Assembly: GCF_021811875.1 (NCBI RefSeq)
Contig: NZ_JAJBJD010000003.1
Coordinates: 1-18,242 of the forward strand
Source of the DNA: Candidatus Bandiella numerosa
GTDB taxonomy: Bacteria > Pseudomonadota > Alphaproteobacteria > Rickettsiales > Midichloriaceae
Reading direction: 5' to 3'
DNA length: 18,242 bases
A program made the translations under genes and the position numbers. The notes under the pieces were generated by a model, which saw only the letters and a program-made list of their open reading frames with translations, made no database searches and was not told the origin of the DNA. Positions 1 to 7,873 of this stretch are shown piece by piece. Position 1 is the first letter of the stretch. Each line of letters opens with the position of its first letter.

Positions 1-2149
1 TTAACATATCCATGTCTAGCTTTGTTTGATTTAAGAGCTCCTCTAAATTCACTTTTAAATCAGCTATATAACGATCTTGCTCCATTTTAGCCTTGTCTAG
101 TTCAATATTCATTTGTGTTTTATAGCCGTCGGCTTCTATATTTAAATGAGCTATTCGCTCACGTGATTCAACCTCTAAACGCCTTTGCTCGATATCCGCC
201 ATTTGTACTTGTACTTGTGGATCTACTGGTGCTTGCTCCGGTGACATTTGCTCTTCTTGTGGTAATAGAATTTGATCAATACCAGAGATGCCTAATGCCT
301 GATATACTCTAGTATATATCTCTCTCATATTATGTAACTGTGGATCGGTAGAAGCTATCTTTAGCAAACTTTCCGCTTTCATAATTCTTTGGGTAGTAGA
401 CTCTACGGACGGATCGGATACAGGAATAATTTTTAATGGTTGATGCTCCGCAAAATTATCGTCACTTTGCGTAAAGCCAGTGTCCATAGGATTTAACGTT
501 TGAAATAATAACTGTATCTCATCACTAAAAGAGGCATGTACCGTACGTAATATTGCCGATTGCATACGATTAGCTACTTCTAGCATCGCCATGGTAGTTC
601 CGACCGGTGTATTTGCACTATTTTCAGGCATACCTACTTCGCTTGTCGAAGCAAGCTGTTGTGTCTGATTCGTTACTCTCTGAAGATATTCGAGCAACGC
701 AGGTGAAGGTCCGTTATAGGGAAGAGGCATAATGGCCTGCGCTAACGGAAGTGCTCCCGTATCTAAAGTAATAAATTGACCAGGAGTTATTGTTATGTCA
801 TTATTTTGATTCTTAATACCAGGTACTTTTACACCGCCCGGAAAATTCTGAAATATAGCAGCATCAATTGCCATTCTTTGCATACAAGTTAAACTCATAG
901 CGTTACTACCCAAAACTTGAGCAAGTCCTAAGCCATATATATCAAACCCAGGAAAAAGATTATAGTGAACAAAACAATTAATTCGAGTACGAGTCGGATC
1001 GTCTTCTTGCCAGTTAGGTATAATACTTACTATCTTATTACTCAAACCACATCTAGTTATCACATAGGGTGATGGTAAAAAATTACTACCAGATTCCCAT
1101 GTATCGCCAGAGTCAAAAAACTCATTCAAATCTAAATATTCGTGAGTCTCATAAAATTTAAAGCGTGATAATGTACTATAAGCCGATATATCAATGCCGC
1201 TATTTACGTCATCTTCTTTAAGATCATTTTCTTCTGTATCTACAATGTTATTTGTTGATTTTAAATAATCAAGTTCAACGGATCTAAATGTTCCGTCTTG
1301 CATATTAAGTAAGATTTCTCTCTTTGAAAGATACCTGATATGAGTAAGACGATTAGACTCTAATATGCTGCTACAATTATTATCTACTAAAAAATCTTCA
1401 GGGATAATAAACCTGCTTATCGGTTTTTTAGTTATAGAATCATAATATACTTTGCGAAAAACACAGCCGTACAACAATAGGTAAAGTAAAAATCGATCAT
1501 AATCAGGGTAAAATCCTTTATCCTCTATTGTTAGATATTCATTTAACGCATCTTTGGTTATCTCACCTTGTAATTCAAAAGCTTCCGTATTATTACTATC
1601 GGTTTTAAATCCACATGGACCGGCAGAAGGCAACAACTCTGAACGAAGTAGTGCCCACAAGCGAAGTAATGCGGTAGAAAATGTGGTATCAAATGTTTTT
1701 ATTTGGTCATTATTGACGGTAGAAGAGTTAATTGTTGCATTTATCTTATTGCTTGCTTCTTCAAGACCAAAACCCAAGAACGGTTTTGTTTTATTAATAA
1801 TATCAAGCCATGGTTGCCTAGATTTTATATCCTCCGAAGTCACTTCTTCTAAATAAGCAGCTATTTTTTCAAGCACTTTTTCTGGAATACTACTTGAGAT
1901 ATCGCTATTAAAAGGTTGAGATTCCTCAAAATCCTCATTATCTAATCTAGATAAAAGCTCTTCTTCTAAAATAACACCTTCATCTTGCGAAGCACCTATA
2001 TCATCTATTAACTCATCGCTTATATCGGTTTGCGCAGCACTAATAATTTCAGGTGAAGGTTCATTAGTGCTAAGCAAATCATCTATTTCTGCAGCACTGG
2101 TTTCTTTAAGCGGCACACGTCTTTTTTTTGCTTTACTCCCGACACCCAT
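1..2149 (-). CDS. Phage portal protein (P22-like), 3' end off window
   Basis: The minus strand is open from an ATG at 2149 to the left edge, 716 codons with no stop seen on reading it through. The product is probably the dodecameric portal at the capsid vertex through which DNA is packaged and ejected. An acidic N-terminus is followed by a region resembling P22/podovirus-type portals: a hydrophobic LYLLLYGCVFRKVYYD stretch, a DFLVDNN segment and an LTHIRYLSKRE segment. A middle region (FPGFDIYGLGLAQVLG, then GQFITLDTGALP and AQAIMPLPY) fits the same family. The last 75 or so codons before the edge are rich in Q, E, K and R and should form a long helix or coiled coil, as in the portal barrel/tail. 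Its length suits a P22-type portal of about 700 residues. The ribosome site is weak. The family is recognised by pattern, not by search. Confidence 0.8.
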   Translation of the reverse strand, partial: MGVGSKAKKRRVPLKETSAAEIDDLLSTNEPSPEIISAAQTDISDELIDDIGASQDEGVILEEELLSRLDNEDFEESQPFNSDISSSIPEKVLEKIAAYLEEVTSEDIKSRQPWLDIINKTKPFLGFGLEEASNKINATINSSTVNNDQIKTFDTTFSTALLRLWALLRSELLPSAGPCGFKTDSNNTEAFELQGEITKDALNEYLTIEDKGFYPDYDRFLLYLLLYGCVFRKVYYDSITKKPISRFIIPEDFLVDNNCSSILESNRLTHIRYLSKREILLNMQDGTFRSVELDYLKSTNNIVDTEENDLKEDDVNSGIDISAYSTLSRFKFYETHEYLDLNEFFDSGDTWESGSNFLPSPYVITRCGLSNKIVSIIPNWQEDDPTRTRINCFVHYNLFPGFDIYGLGLAQVLGSNAMSLTCMQRMAIDAAIFQNFPGGVKVPGIKNQNNDITITPGQFITLDTGALPLAQAIMPLPYNGPSPALLEYLQRVTNQTQQLASTSEVGMPENSANTPVGTTMAMLEVANRMQSAILRTVHASFSDEIQLLFQTLNPMDTGFTQSDDNFAEHQPLKIIPVSDPSVESTTQRIMKAESLLKIASTDPQLHNMREIYTRVYQALGISGIDQILLPQEEQMSPEQAPVDPQVQVQMADIEQRRLEVESRERIAHLNIEADGYKTQMNIELDKAKMEQDRYIADLKVNLEELLNQTKLDMDML

Positions 2150-2442
2150 ATTAATATTTTTGGTCAATTTTGATGTTAAAATAACTATGAATAGTATAGC
2201 ATTTTACACCTCTAAATACAAGGTTTTTGGCTTTAAAAGATTGGGATACAAGGGGTTTTCTAATGACTAATTTTAAAATGCAAGTTGCGAATAGCTGATA
2301 GCTAATCTTATGATGAATCTTAGAGAGGTATTTTTATTACAGTGATAAAGAGATATCGCAATTATAAATTGTATATTTTACTTGTCTTAAGTTGGAAATT
2401 CTGATTATTTGAAATGATATAAATTTAACACTTTATGTTTCT
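2150..2442. promoter_or_regulatory. Divergent intergenic region, portal / LRR operon
   Basis: This 293-base AT-rich gap separates the minus-strand portal gene from the plus-strand LRR gene, so it should hold outward promoters for both. A TATAAA at 2418-2423 lies 19 bases before the LRR start codon, but no well-spaced -35 box was found. No RNA gene or strong hairpin is evident. Confidence 0.35.
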
Positions 2443-3462
2443 ATGAAAAGAGAATGTGAGACAATAGATATAAATAATAAAAGTGGTAGCGGTAGTGGTG
2501 GTAACTATTTTTCTAGTAGCACTCAAGGGGGTGGTTATAGTACAAGTGGAAGTTTTGGAATTGGCGGAGGTTCTGGTGGTATTAATACGCACGGCGGATC
2601 ATACGCAGACAGCTATGATTATGCGCCAGGCAAACATGCTTATAATATCTCCTTTAACTCAATAATAAAACAAACAAGTAACCCAGCACACGGATATCTC
2701 GTACCTGACAAAACCATAAATCTTAGAAACAATAACTTAACAGATACCGAGATTGCTGTACTTGCAGGTAACTTACAGTATCAAAGACTGGATTTAGATG
2801 TATTCGATGTGAGTAGTAATAAAATAGGATTCGGAGGAGTAGAGAATTTATTCTATGGTTTGCGTTTTGATAACACTTTAGCTGGTAGATATATTGTAAC
2901 AATGAATTTCTCAAAGAATATTATTGGCGATGATGGTTTTAAATACATGGCTGATTCTCTTGCAATGGGTAGATTTCCAAATTTAAAAAGTCTTGACGTT
3001 TCTGGTAATCAAAATACAACTACTGGTTATGGATATCTGGCGAAAGGGCTAGAAGCAGTTACTCAAGATTTAAAAATTGTATTAGAAGCTGTAAAAGGTT
3101 TTTCTAAAGACGCTTTAAAAGCTAGCATGAAAAGCATGTTGTTTATTGCAAAAAATAACGGAATTAGTACAAAAGAAATGTTGACTACAGACGAAACTAT
3201 AGAACATTGTAAAAAAGGTACTGTTAATGTAGGATTAAATATTGTTGGTGGATATTATAAATGTACCAACCCAGTGGTAAAAATTGCGCATATTAATGAA
3301 ATGAATTTGGGCAGTATAACAGCTGAAATACTGGGGTATTACGTAAAACCCATTGGGGCTATTTTGACTTTTGCCTGTATTACAGAAAAAACAGTTTTTA
3401 GTGTTGTTGATGAAAATTTTGCTAATTGTTTAGTTGGCGTTGATAGTTTATTAGAAGAGTAA
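2443..3462 (+). CDS. Gly/Ser-rich leucine-rich-repeat protein, possible effector
   Basis: A 339-residue protein. Residues 13-55 are a low-complexity Gly/Ser tract. About residues 91-205 contain four leucine-rich repeats of ribonuclease-inhibitor type, each with an LxxxNN/SxN-like core: INLRNNNLTD, FDVSSNKIGF, MNFSKNIIGDD and LDVSGNQN, spaced roughly 30 residues. The C-terminal 130 residues are not recognised and include a moderately hydrophobic, cysteine-containing stretch near 303-332. There is no signal peptide. RI-type LRRs usually bind proteins, and in intracellular bacteria such genes are often host-directed effectors. That role here is inference. It opens a plus-strand operon whose next gene starts 7 bases after the stop. 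It lies opposite to the flanking phage genes, as expected for acquired cargo. No clear ribosome-binding site precedes the start. Confidence 0.72.
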   Translation: MKRECETIDINNKSGSGSGGNYFSSSTQGGGYSTSGSFGIGGGSGGINTHGGSYADSYDYAPGKHAYNISFNSIIKQTSNPAHGYLVPDKTINLRNNNLTDTEIAVLAGNLQYQRLDLDVFDVSSNKIGFGGVENLFYGLRFDNTLAGRYIVTMNFSKNIIGDDGFKYMADSLAMGRFPNLKSLDVSGNQNTTTGYGYLAKGLEAVTQDLKIVLEAVKGFSKDALKASMKSMLFIAKNNGISTKEMLTTDETIEHCKKGTVNVGLNIVGGYYKCTNPVVKIAHINEMNLGSITAEILGYYVKPIGAILTFACITEKTVFSVVDENFANCLVGVDSLLEE

Positions 3463-3468
3463 TTTAGA

Positions 3469-3834
3469 ATGTTTGATTTGTTTATAAATTATTTTAGAAA
3501 TAAATATTTTCAATTTCAAGGAAGAGCTAGTAGAAAAGAATACGGTATATTTTCTTTGTTTATAATAATTACATTTATACCTATATTTATACTTACACAG
3601 AGATATAATAATAGTATTCTTATTGTTATATACGCAGTAGTTATTTCTATACCTTACTTATCTTTAGAGGCGAGAAGATTGCATGACCTAAATTTGAGTG
3701 GTTGGTGGCAAATTGCTCCTATTCTTGGTAGTGTTTTTATATCTCAAATTATCTCTACAATATTTTTTATTGGTTTACTTATCTTCAAAGGGACTTCTAA
3801 AAAAAATAAATACGGTGAACCTCCTATTAATTAG
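3469..3834 (+). CDS. DUF805 family inner-membrane protein
   Basis: A 121-residue membrane protein matching the DUF805 pattern. It has an N-terminal F-x-GRASRKEY signature (residues 16-25), a central EARRLHDLNLSGWW signature (67-80) and a C-terminal GTSKKNKYGEPP tail. Hydrophobic segments lie near 27-43, 48-66 and 82-106. The molecular function of the family is not established. It starts 7 bases after the LRR gene stop and is followed 14 bases later by the lipoprotein gene, so the three are probably co-transcribed. Family membership is well supported by the two motifs. Why a phage-like element carries it is unknown, and modification of the host envelope is a guess. Confidence 0.82.
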   Translation: MFDLFINYFRNKYFQFQGRASRKEYGIFSLFIIITFIPIFILTQRYNNSILIVIYAVVISIPYLSLEARRLHDLNLSGWWQIAPILGSVFISQIISTIFFIGLLIFKGTSKKNKYGEPPIN

Positions 3835-3848
3835 TTTTATTAAAAAAT

Positions 3849-4205
3849 ATGAAAAAAATTGCTATTTTACTTTCTTTACTGTTCGTTTCATCTTGTTCTT
3901 TCGGTGGTAACAAAGGACAAATAAAACATCAAATCACTCGTTGTTGGGTAGATAAAAAATACAATGATGAAAAATATTCTGATAGTAGAGTAGTATTGCA
4001 TTTAAATTTAAATAAAGATGGTAGTGTAGACAAATTATCCGTTATAGAATCAAAGTGTGGTAAGCTTAGTAAAGATGAGTGTGACAAATTCGTGAACAGT
4101 GCTGTAGAAGCTGTTCATAAAAGTTCACCTATTAAAAATCTATTTGTTGATCAGTATGAAGATTGGAAAGAAATAAATCTAAATTTCGACCCTTTCTCAA
4201 ATTAA
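3849..4205 (+). CDS. Lipoprotein with TolA C-terminal-like domain
   Basis: A 118-residue protein with a short charged start and a hydrophobic signal ending in VSSC, so Cys16 is a probable lipidation site. The mature part resembles the TolA/TonB C-terminal fold as seen in alphaproteobacterial TolA: an ITRCW opening, a VVLHLNLNKDGSVDKLSVIES beta-hairpin region, a helix with AVEAVHKSSP, and a closing EDWKEINLNFDP. Full TolA has a transmembrane anchor and a long helical stalk. Both are absent, leaving only the distal domain on a lipid anchor. In the Tol-Pal system this domain contacts TolB and is used by filamentous phages and colicins. A free lipid-anchored copy could act as a decoy or as an envelope modifier, which is inference. 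It is last in the LRR-DUF805 operon and convergent with the resolvase gene. Confidence 0.68.
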   Translation: MKKIAILLSLLFVSSCSFGGNKGQIKHQITRCWVDKKYNDEKYSDSRVVLHLNLNKDGSVDKLSVIESKCGKLSKDECDKFVNSAVEAVHKSSPIKNLFVDQYEDWKEINLNFDPFSN

Positions 4206-4256
4206 CTTTCAAAGCTAGTACCTGACGAACAGGTTGTATCTCAGATTTTTCCGATA

Positions 4257-4844
4257 CTAGAGTTGTAAGCTAAGAGATGGTAGAGATTTTTTGATATCGG
4301 CTACTGTTTTTTTGCTTACCGATAGTTCTTTAGTAATCCAATCATAACTTTTACCCGCACGTAGAAAAATCTTCATTTTTTCAATTTTAGCTGCCGTTTT
4401 TGGATTCTTGCTTCCCAAAGTTCTGCCAAATTTTACGCCGTCAATTTTAGCTTTTTCTATTCCTGCTTTAGTTCGGGCATTAATCATGCTACGCTCTAAC
4501 TCAGCAAATACACCTGCTATCTGAAAAAATGCCTTGCCCATAGGCGAAGTAGTATCGACTCTGTCTCCGGAGTCAAGAGATACAAGATCCACTTTCTTGT
4601 CTTTCAATAATTCTACAATTTCAATAAGTCCTTTCAAAGATCTAGCAATTCTATCAATTTTATAAACTACGACAACATCTTTCGCTCTGAGTGAGGCAAT
4701 CATTTCTATTAACTGGGTACGATTATTATCTTTACCGCTTACAGACTCACTAAATATCTTTTCACATCCGGCTTTTAATAATTCCTCTTTTTGTAACTCA
4801 AGATCTTGAGTACTACTACTAACTCGAGCATATCCTATTTTCAT
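4257..4844 (-). CDS. Serine recombinase, resolvase/invertase family
   Basis: A 195-residue small serine recombinase of Tn3-resolvase/DNA-invertase type. The N-terminal catalytic domain has YARVSS with the likely nucleophile Ser9, then KIDRIARS giving Asp64, Arg65 and Arg68, and a GKAFFQIAGVFAELER segment before the long dimerisation helix (about 102-135). Residues 145-185 should form the C-terminal helix-turn-helix (AGKSYDWITKELSVSKKTV). Full length suggests an active enzyme. The start is supported by a strong GGAGG five bases or so upstream. Candidate binding repeats lie just upstream (4855-5036). It may resolve multimers of a circular replicon, invert a segment, or be left over from the transposon that brought in the surrounding cargo. 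The sequence does not decide between these. Confidence 0.92.
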   Translation of the reverse strand: MKIGYARVSSSTQDLELQKEELLKAGCEKIFSESVSGKDNNRTQLIEMIASLRAKDVVVVYKIDRIARSLKGLIEIVELLKDKKVDLVSLDSGDRVDTTSPMGKAFFQIAGVFAELERSMINARTKAGIEKAKIDGVKFGRTLGSKNPKTAAKIEKMKIFLRAGKSYDWITKELSVSKKTVADIKKSLPSLSLQL

Positions 4845-4854
4845 GAAGCCTCCA

Positions 4855-5036
4855 GTACGATTTTATCTAAAAAAATCGACTGTACTATGTTTGTACATAA
4901 AGGTCTAATATTTTTGTTGATTGTACTATGATTTATTAAGTTCAGAGCGGTACGGCAAAACTGTAGTTTGTTTGTACTAGAGTTTTATACAACTGCCATA
5001 GATACTTTCTTAACCGTCAATAACTCTTCTTGTACT
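4855..5036. repeat. Direct and inverted repeats upstream of the resolvase (res-like)
   Basis: The word TGTACT occurs four times on the plus strand, at 4881, 4922, 4973 and 5031, with the longer TGTACTATG at 4881-4889 and 4922-4930. TGTAC (4881-4885) and GTACA (4893-4897) form a 5-bp inverted repeat. Next to the start codon, CGATTTT (4858-4864) and AAAATCG (4872-4878) are a perfect 7-bp inverted repeat around a 7-base centre, extendable to 11 bp with one bulged base. Repeated subsites in this position are typical of resolvase res sites, which also act as the resolvase operator. The assignment is inferred from position and repetition. Confidence 0.5.
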
Positions 5037-5074
5037 TTTGACAATAATAAATTGCTATGCCTCAATTAATATTA

Positions 5075-5102
5075 ATGACATAATTAAATATTATGGTACA
5101 AT
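5075..5102 (+). promoter_or_regulatory. Candidate promoter of vapBC
   Basis: ATGACA at 5075-5080 and TACAAT at 5097-5102 match the -35 and -10 consensus at five of six bases each, with a 16-base spacer. An inverted repeat TAATATT (5067-5073) / AATATTA (5087-5093) covers the -35 and spacer, a plausible operator for autoregulation by VapB. The region is very AT-rich, so chance matches are possible. Confidence 0.4.
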
Positions 5103-5137
5103 ATATTATATTACTAATTTAAAAAAGAATTATTCCT

Positions 5138-5395
5138 ATGAAAGCTGTAAGAACAAAATTAGGAAAAGGTGGAAGAGTAATCATTCCGACAGCTTTTCGT
5201 CAAAACCTCCACCTAGAAACCGGAGATGACATTATATTGCATATGGAAGATAATCTAATATACCTTACTACAGCGGAGCAAGCTTTACGAACACTACAAA
5301 ATAAGGTAAAGAATTATATAAACACCACTGGTCAAAATATTTCGCTTACCGATGAATTAATAACTATGCGACGAAATGAGGCAAAATATGAATAA
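5138..5395 (+). CDS. vapB: VapB-type antitoxin, AbrB/SpoVT fold
   Basis: An 85-residue protein with an N-terminal swapped-hairpin AbrB domain (about 4-47), shown by GKGGRVIIPTAFRQNLHLETGDDIILH, the usual signature of antitoxins that bind their own promoter. The C-terminal half is charged and probably folds on the toxin to block its active site. It is followed immediately by a PIN-domain toxin whose start lies 8 bases inside this gene, so the two are translationally coupled. The pair probably stabilises the element by post-segregational killing or acts as a stress module. Its orientation opposes the flanking terminase gene, consistent with a separately acquired cassette. Confidence 0.9.
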   Translation: MKAVRTKLGKGGRVIIPTAFRQNLHLETGDDIILHMEDNLIYLTTAEQALRTLQNKVKNYINTTGQNISLTDELITMRRNEAKYE

Positions 5396-5777
5396 TAGAA
5401 TCATACTAGATGCTTCTGCTTTATTAGCACTTATTCAAGAAGAAACTGGTGCAGAAATCATAAAGCCGTTGTTAAAATTTTCTGTTATGTCAGTTGTAAA
5501 CGTTACGGAAACTCTAAGCGTATTACAGCGAACAAATATTACCCCAGAAGAAGGACTTGCTCTAATTGCGGATATTGTTACAACCATTGTTCCTTTTGAT
5601 TTAGAGCAAGCCGAACAAGTAGCTAAACTACATCCTCTCGTACAGCCTCAAGGCCTTTCTTTAGCCGATCGTGTCTGTGTTGCTTTGGGGATAAAATTAC
5701 AGATTCCAATATATACTGCTGATAGAATATGGAGCGAATTGCAATTAGATAACGCTAATATTAAATTGATTCGTTAG
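5388..5777 (+). CDS. vapC: VapC-type PIN-domain ribonuclease toxin
   Basis: A 129-residue PIN-domain protein counted from the ATG at 5388. That start is chosen because a GAGG ribosome site sits just before it and it yields the usual toxin beginning MNNRIILDAS. An in-frame ATG at 5376 would add four residues but lacks a site. The four acidic residues of the metal-binding active site are present: Asp8 (ILDASALLALI), Glu41 (NVTETL), Asp94 (LSLADRVC) and Asp112 (YTADRIW). VapC toxins cleave tRNA or rRNA and are neutralised by VapB. All catalytic residues are intact, so the toxin is likely active. It ends 61 bases before the convergent terminase gene. Confidence 0.92.
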   Translation: MNNRIILDASALLALIQEETGAEIIKPLLKFSVMSVVNVTETLSVLQRTNITPEEGLALIADIVTTIVPFDLEQAEQVAKLHPLVQPQGLSLADRVCVALGIKLQIPIYTADRIWSELQLDNANIKLIR

Positions 5778-5838
5778 CTTCTTACAATTACAAAAAGGAT
5801 TTTCCATCCAATTGTATAAATTCTATCTTCAAATTTTA

Positions 5839-7428
5839 TCAATATAATTTCTTACGCGGTTGAACTATTTCGTCTTCATATTTGTCTTTAGGATGTCTCA
5901 AGTGAGCATGATCTCTTATATAGCTTAAAGCTTGTGTCATAGTATCAACCAGGTCTCTAGATTCAGCATTTGGAAAACTACTTACCGATTCAACAAATTC
6001 ATCGGCAAAAGGCATAAACCTATCTTCATTTTTAGACTCTGTAGGCAACCACACTAAACCGCTTTCTATATAAGGTAAAATTATTTGTACTCTGCTATTC
6101 TTATCTCCTTTGGGTATATAAGGTATAGCACGTATACCCGCATTTCTAAGATCTCTAATTAAAGGATCACCTGTTGCTTTTGCCTCAATAAGACAAATGT
6201 CTACTCTACCGATTGCAGGATACATATTTTGATGTACGCCGGTATCTTTGTAATCACGGTTAAGTCTTTTAGCCCTATCTCTAAGTTCAGGATAGCCCAC
6301 TCTCCCACGCCACATAGATAATAACATTATATTCTGTATTTCGTAATCGTCGCTACTCCTCCAAACACCCCAAGTGGTGCAGGCAGAATAAGAGCTATCC
6401 GGTTTATCGGAAAAAGCCGTATCCCAGCTTTGTAGTATAAGCTCATATTTAGGTGGGTTGGGCATAGTCCATTTTTTAAACCATGCTTTTTTAATGTGAC
6501 CGCCACCTTCAGGGCTTGGCCTTTGTTGATATTGCCCTGCATAACCGTAAGAACCTAATTCTCGTTGTAATCGATTTATTATCTTGAGCGGAAACCTTTC
6601 CGGCCATAACAACTCTCCTTCTTTTGTTCTTGGGTCTTCCCATATTTGACCGTTCGTAGAAGGTAATATAACAGTTTTAGCCTTCCGTTTTTCTTCAAAT
6701 TCCATAGGGATTATAAGCTTAACCCACTCGGATTCAGTATCATTTGCTAGAATATGCCCAGTAATATCTTTTTCATGAATCCTCTGCTGTACAACAATAC
6801 GAACATCATGCAAAGGATTATTTAAACGAGTAGACCATACTTGATCCCACCAACTGTTAGTGCTTTCTCTTTTTGCCCCAGACTCCCCGTCTCGAGCATT
6901 ATTCCCGTCATCAACTATAATTATACTGCCGCCTTTACCCGTAGCAACAGATCCGACGCTTGTTGCAATACGACATCCGCCTTTATTGTTTTCAAAAAGC
7001 ATTTTAGCCTTTTGATCCTTAGCTAACTGATATCTAGCTCCCCATCTTTCCTGATACCAATCAGATTCTATTAATCTCCTGCATTTTAAAGAATGTTCCG
7101 TAGACAAAGAATGAGCATACGAAGCATACATAAATCTCTCTTCCGGATTCTGCAACCAAACCCAAGCAGGAAATGCTATTGAAATTAAACTGGTCTTACT
7201 GGTTCTAGGTGGGACATTAATTAAAAGGTTTTTTATCTCTCGTCTATAACAAGCTTCCAAGTGTTCGGCTATAACTTTTAAATGCCAATTATCGATAAAA
7301 GGTGTTTTACCTTCGATGATAGGCCACGCTTGCTTTAGAAATTCGTAAAGGGAAAGCTCGGCGTTTAGCTTAGCTAGCGAAAGGTTTAAATTATGGAGAG
7401 AAACGTGAGCTGTTATTTGTGATTTCAT
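5839..7428 (-). CDS. terL: Phage terminase large subunit
   Basis: A 529-residue packaging motor. The N-terminal ATPase has a Walker A-like PPRTSKT (73-79), the adenine-region TPFIDNWHL (42-50) before it, and Walker B SIIIVDD (168-174). The segment FRELGSYGYAGQYQQRP-like (288-303, here RELGSYGYAGQYQQRP) is typical of the family. The C-terminal RNase-H-like nuclease carries Asp336 (QSWDTAF), Glu415 (LIEAKATGDPL) and Asp492/Asp495 (RDLVDTMTQAL). Length and motif order are those of a complete enzyme that cuts concatemeric DNA and pumps it into the prohead. It is the last gene of a minus-strand operon that starts with parA. Portal normally follows directly, but here a 3.7-kb cargo block lies between. 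No good ribosome site precedes the start. Confidence 0.96.
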   Translation of the reverse strand: MKSQITAHVSLHNLNLSLAKLNAELSLYEFLKQAWPIIEGKTPFIDNWHLKVIAEHLEACYRREIKNLLINVPPRTSKTSLISIAFPAWVWLQNPEERFMYASYAHSLSTEHSLKCRRLIESDWYQERWGARYQLAKDQKAKMLFENNKGGCRIATSVGSVATGKGGSIIIVDDGNNARDGESGAKRESTNSWWDQVWSTRLNNPLHDVRIVVQQRIHEKDITGHILANDTESEWVKLIIPMEFEEKRKAKTVILPSTNGQIWEDPRTKEGELLWPERFPLKIINRLQRELGSYGYAGQYQQRPSPEGGGHIKKAWFKKWTMPNPPKYELILQSWDTAFSDKPDSSYSACTTWGVWRSSDDYEIQNIMLLSMWRGRVGYPELRDRAKRLNRDYKDTGVHQNMYPAIGRVDICLIEAKATGDPLIRDLRNAGIRAIPYIPKGDKNSRVQIILPYIESGLVWLPTESKNEDRFMPFADEFVESVSSFPNAESRDLVDTMTQALSYIRDHAHLRHPKDKYEDEIVQPRKKLY

Positions 7429-7443
7429 AGAGATAATAAAATT

Positions 7444-7662
7444 CTATACTTCTAGAAGAGTATAGCCTCGATACTTTCTTTTTTGCTTTATATTATTTAC
7501 ACTAAGCTCTACATCTTTTTCGGTATCACAGGAGATAACTTTATATCCGCCTAAATTACCGCCTACTCGTCCCCAGACACATATTACGTCCATAGTGCCA
7601 AATAAAGTAGGTTGAAACAGGAGTTTGTAATATCTATTGTCTTTTTCCCAAGATAAGACCAT
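7444..7662 (-). CDS. Small stand-alone WGR-domain protein
   Basis: A 72-residue protein consisting essentially of one WGR domain: RYYKLLFQPTLFGTMDV, then VWGRVGG with Trp30-Gly31-Arg32, and a closing KRKYRGYTLLEV. WGR domains occur in PARPs and in bacterial regulators and nucleases and generally bind nucleic acid or contribute to DNA-end recognition. As a single domain without a catalytic partner its role is unknown. A DNA-binding helper for packaging or replication is a reasonable guess. The start has a GAGG site, lies 11 bases after the stop of the preceding 57-aa gene, and is followed 15 bases later by terL, so it belongs to the parA-to-terL operon. Confidence 0.8.
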   Translation of the reverse strand: MVLSWEKDNRYYKLLFQPTLFGTMDVICVWGRVGGNLGGYKVISCDTEKDVELSVNNIKQKRKYRGYTLLEV

Positions 7663-7673
7663 AGAAACCTCTT

Positions 7674-7847
7674 TTATTTATTCTGTAGCTCGTAAGACAA
7701 ATCTACTAAATATTCCGTTAGTGACTGTATTACACTTTGGGCTTCCGTAATTTTACCTGAGTTATTTAATGATTTATCTAGCATAATATCATTAATAAGC
7801 CTCGCCAGTTCGTCGCTTAACTCTTTTATTTCTTCTATAATCTCCAT
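7674..7847 (-). CDS. 57-aa acidic helical protein, unknown function
   Basis: A short open frame begins MEIIEEIKELSDELARLIND and ends YELQNK. It is unrecognised, but is rich in E, L and I with heptad-like spacing, so a helical or coiled-coil protein is likely. Support for it being real is positional: it fills the gap between the RHH gene (26 bases upstream) and the WGR gene (11 bases downstream) in the same operon and strand, and its amino-acid mix is protein-like. The ribosome site is weak. Confidence 0.55.
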   Translation of the reverse strand: MEIIEEIKELSDELARLINDIMLDKSLNNSGKITEAQSVIQSLTEYLVDLSYELQNK

Positions 7848-7873
7848 ACTCTTATACTCTTTTCTTTATATAC

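Noticed and set aside
2483..2665. Overlapping frame in the Gly/Ser tract of the LRR gene
   Set aside because: Val/Ala-rich translation caused by the GGT/AGT repeats, with no independent support.
4215..4260. ACCTG/CAGGT (4220-4234) and CTAGTA/TACTAG inverted repeats in the convergent gap
   Set aside because: The stems are only 5-6 bp and no T-run directly follows the hairpin, so a terminator is not supported.
5038..5066. TTGACA at 5038 as the vapBC -35 box
   Set aside because: At 17 bases the -10 would be CTCAAT, a poor match. The ATGACA/TACAAT pair downstream is better.
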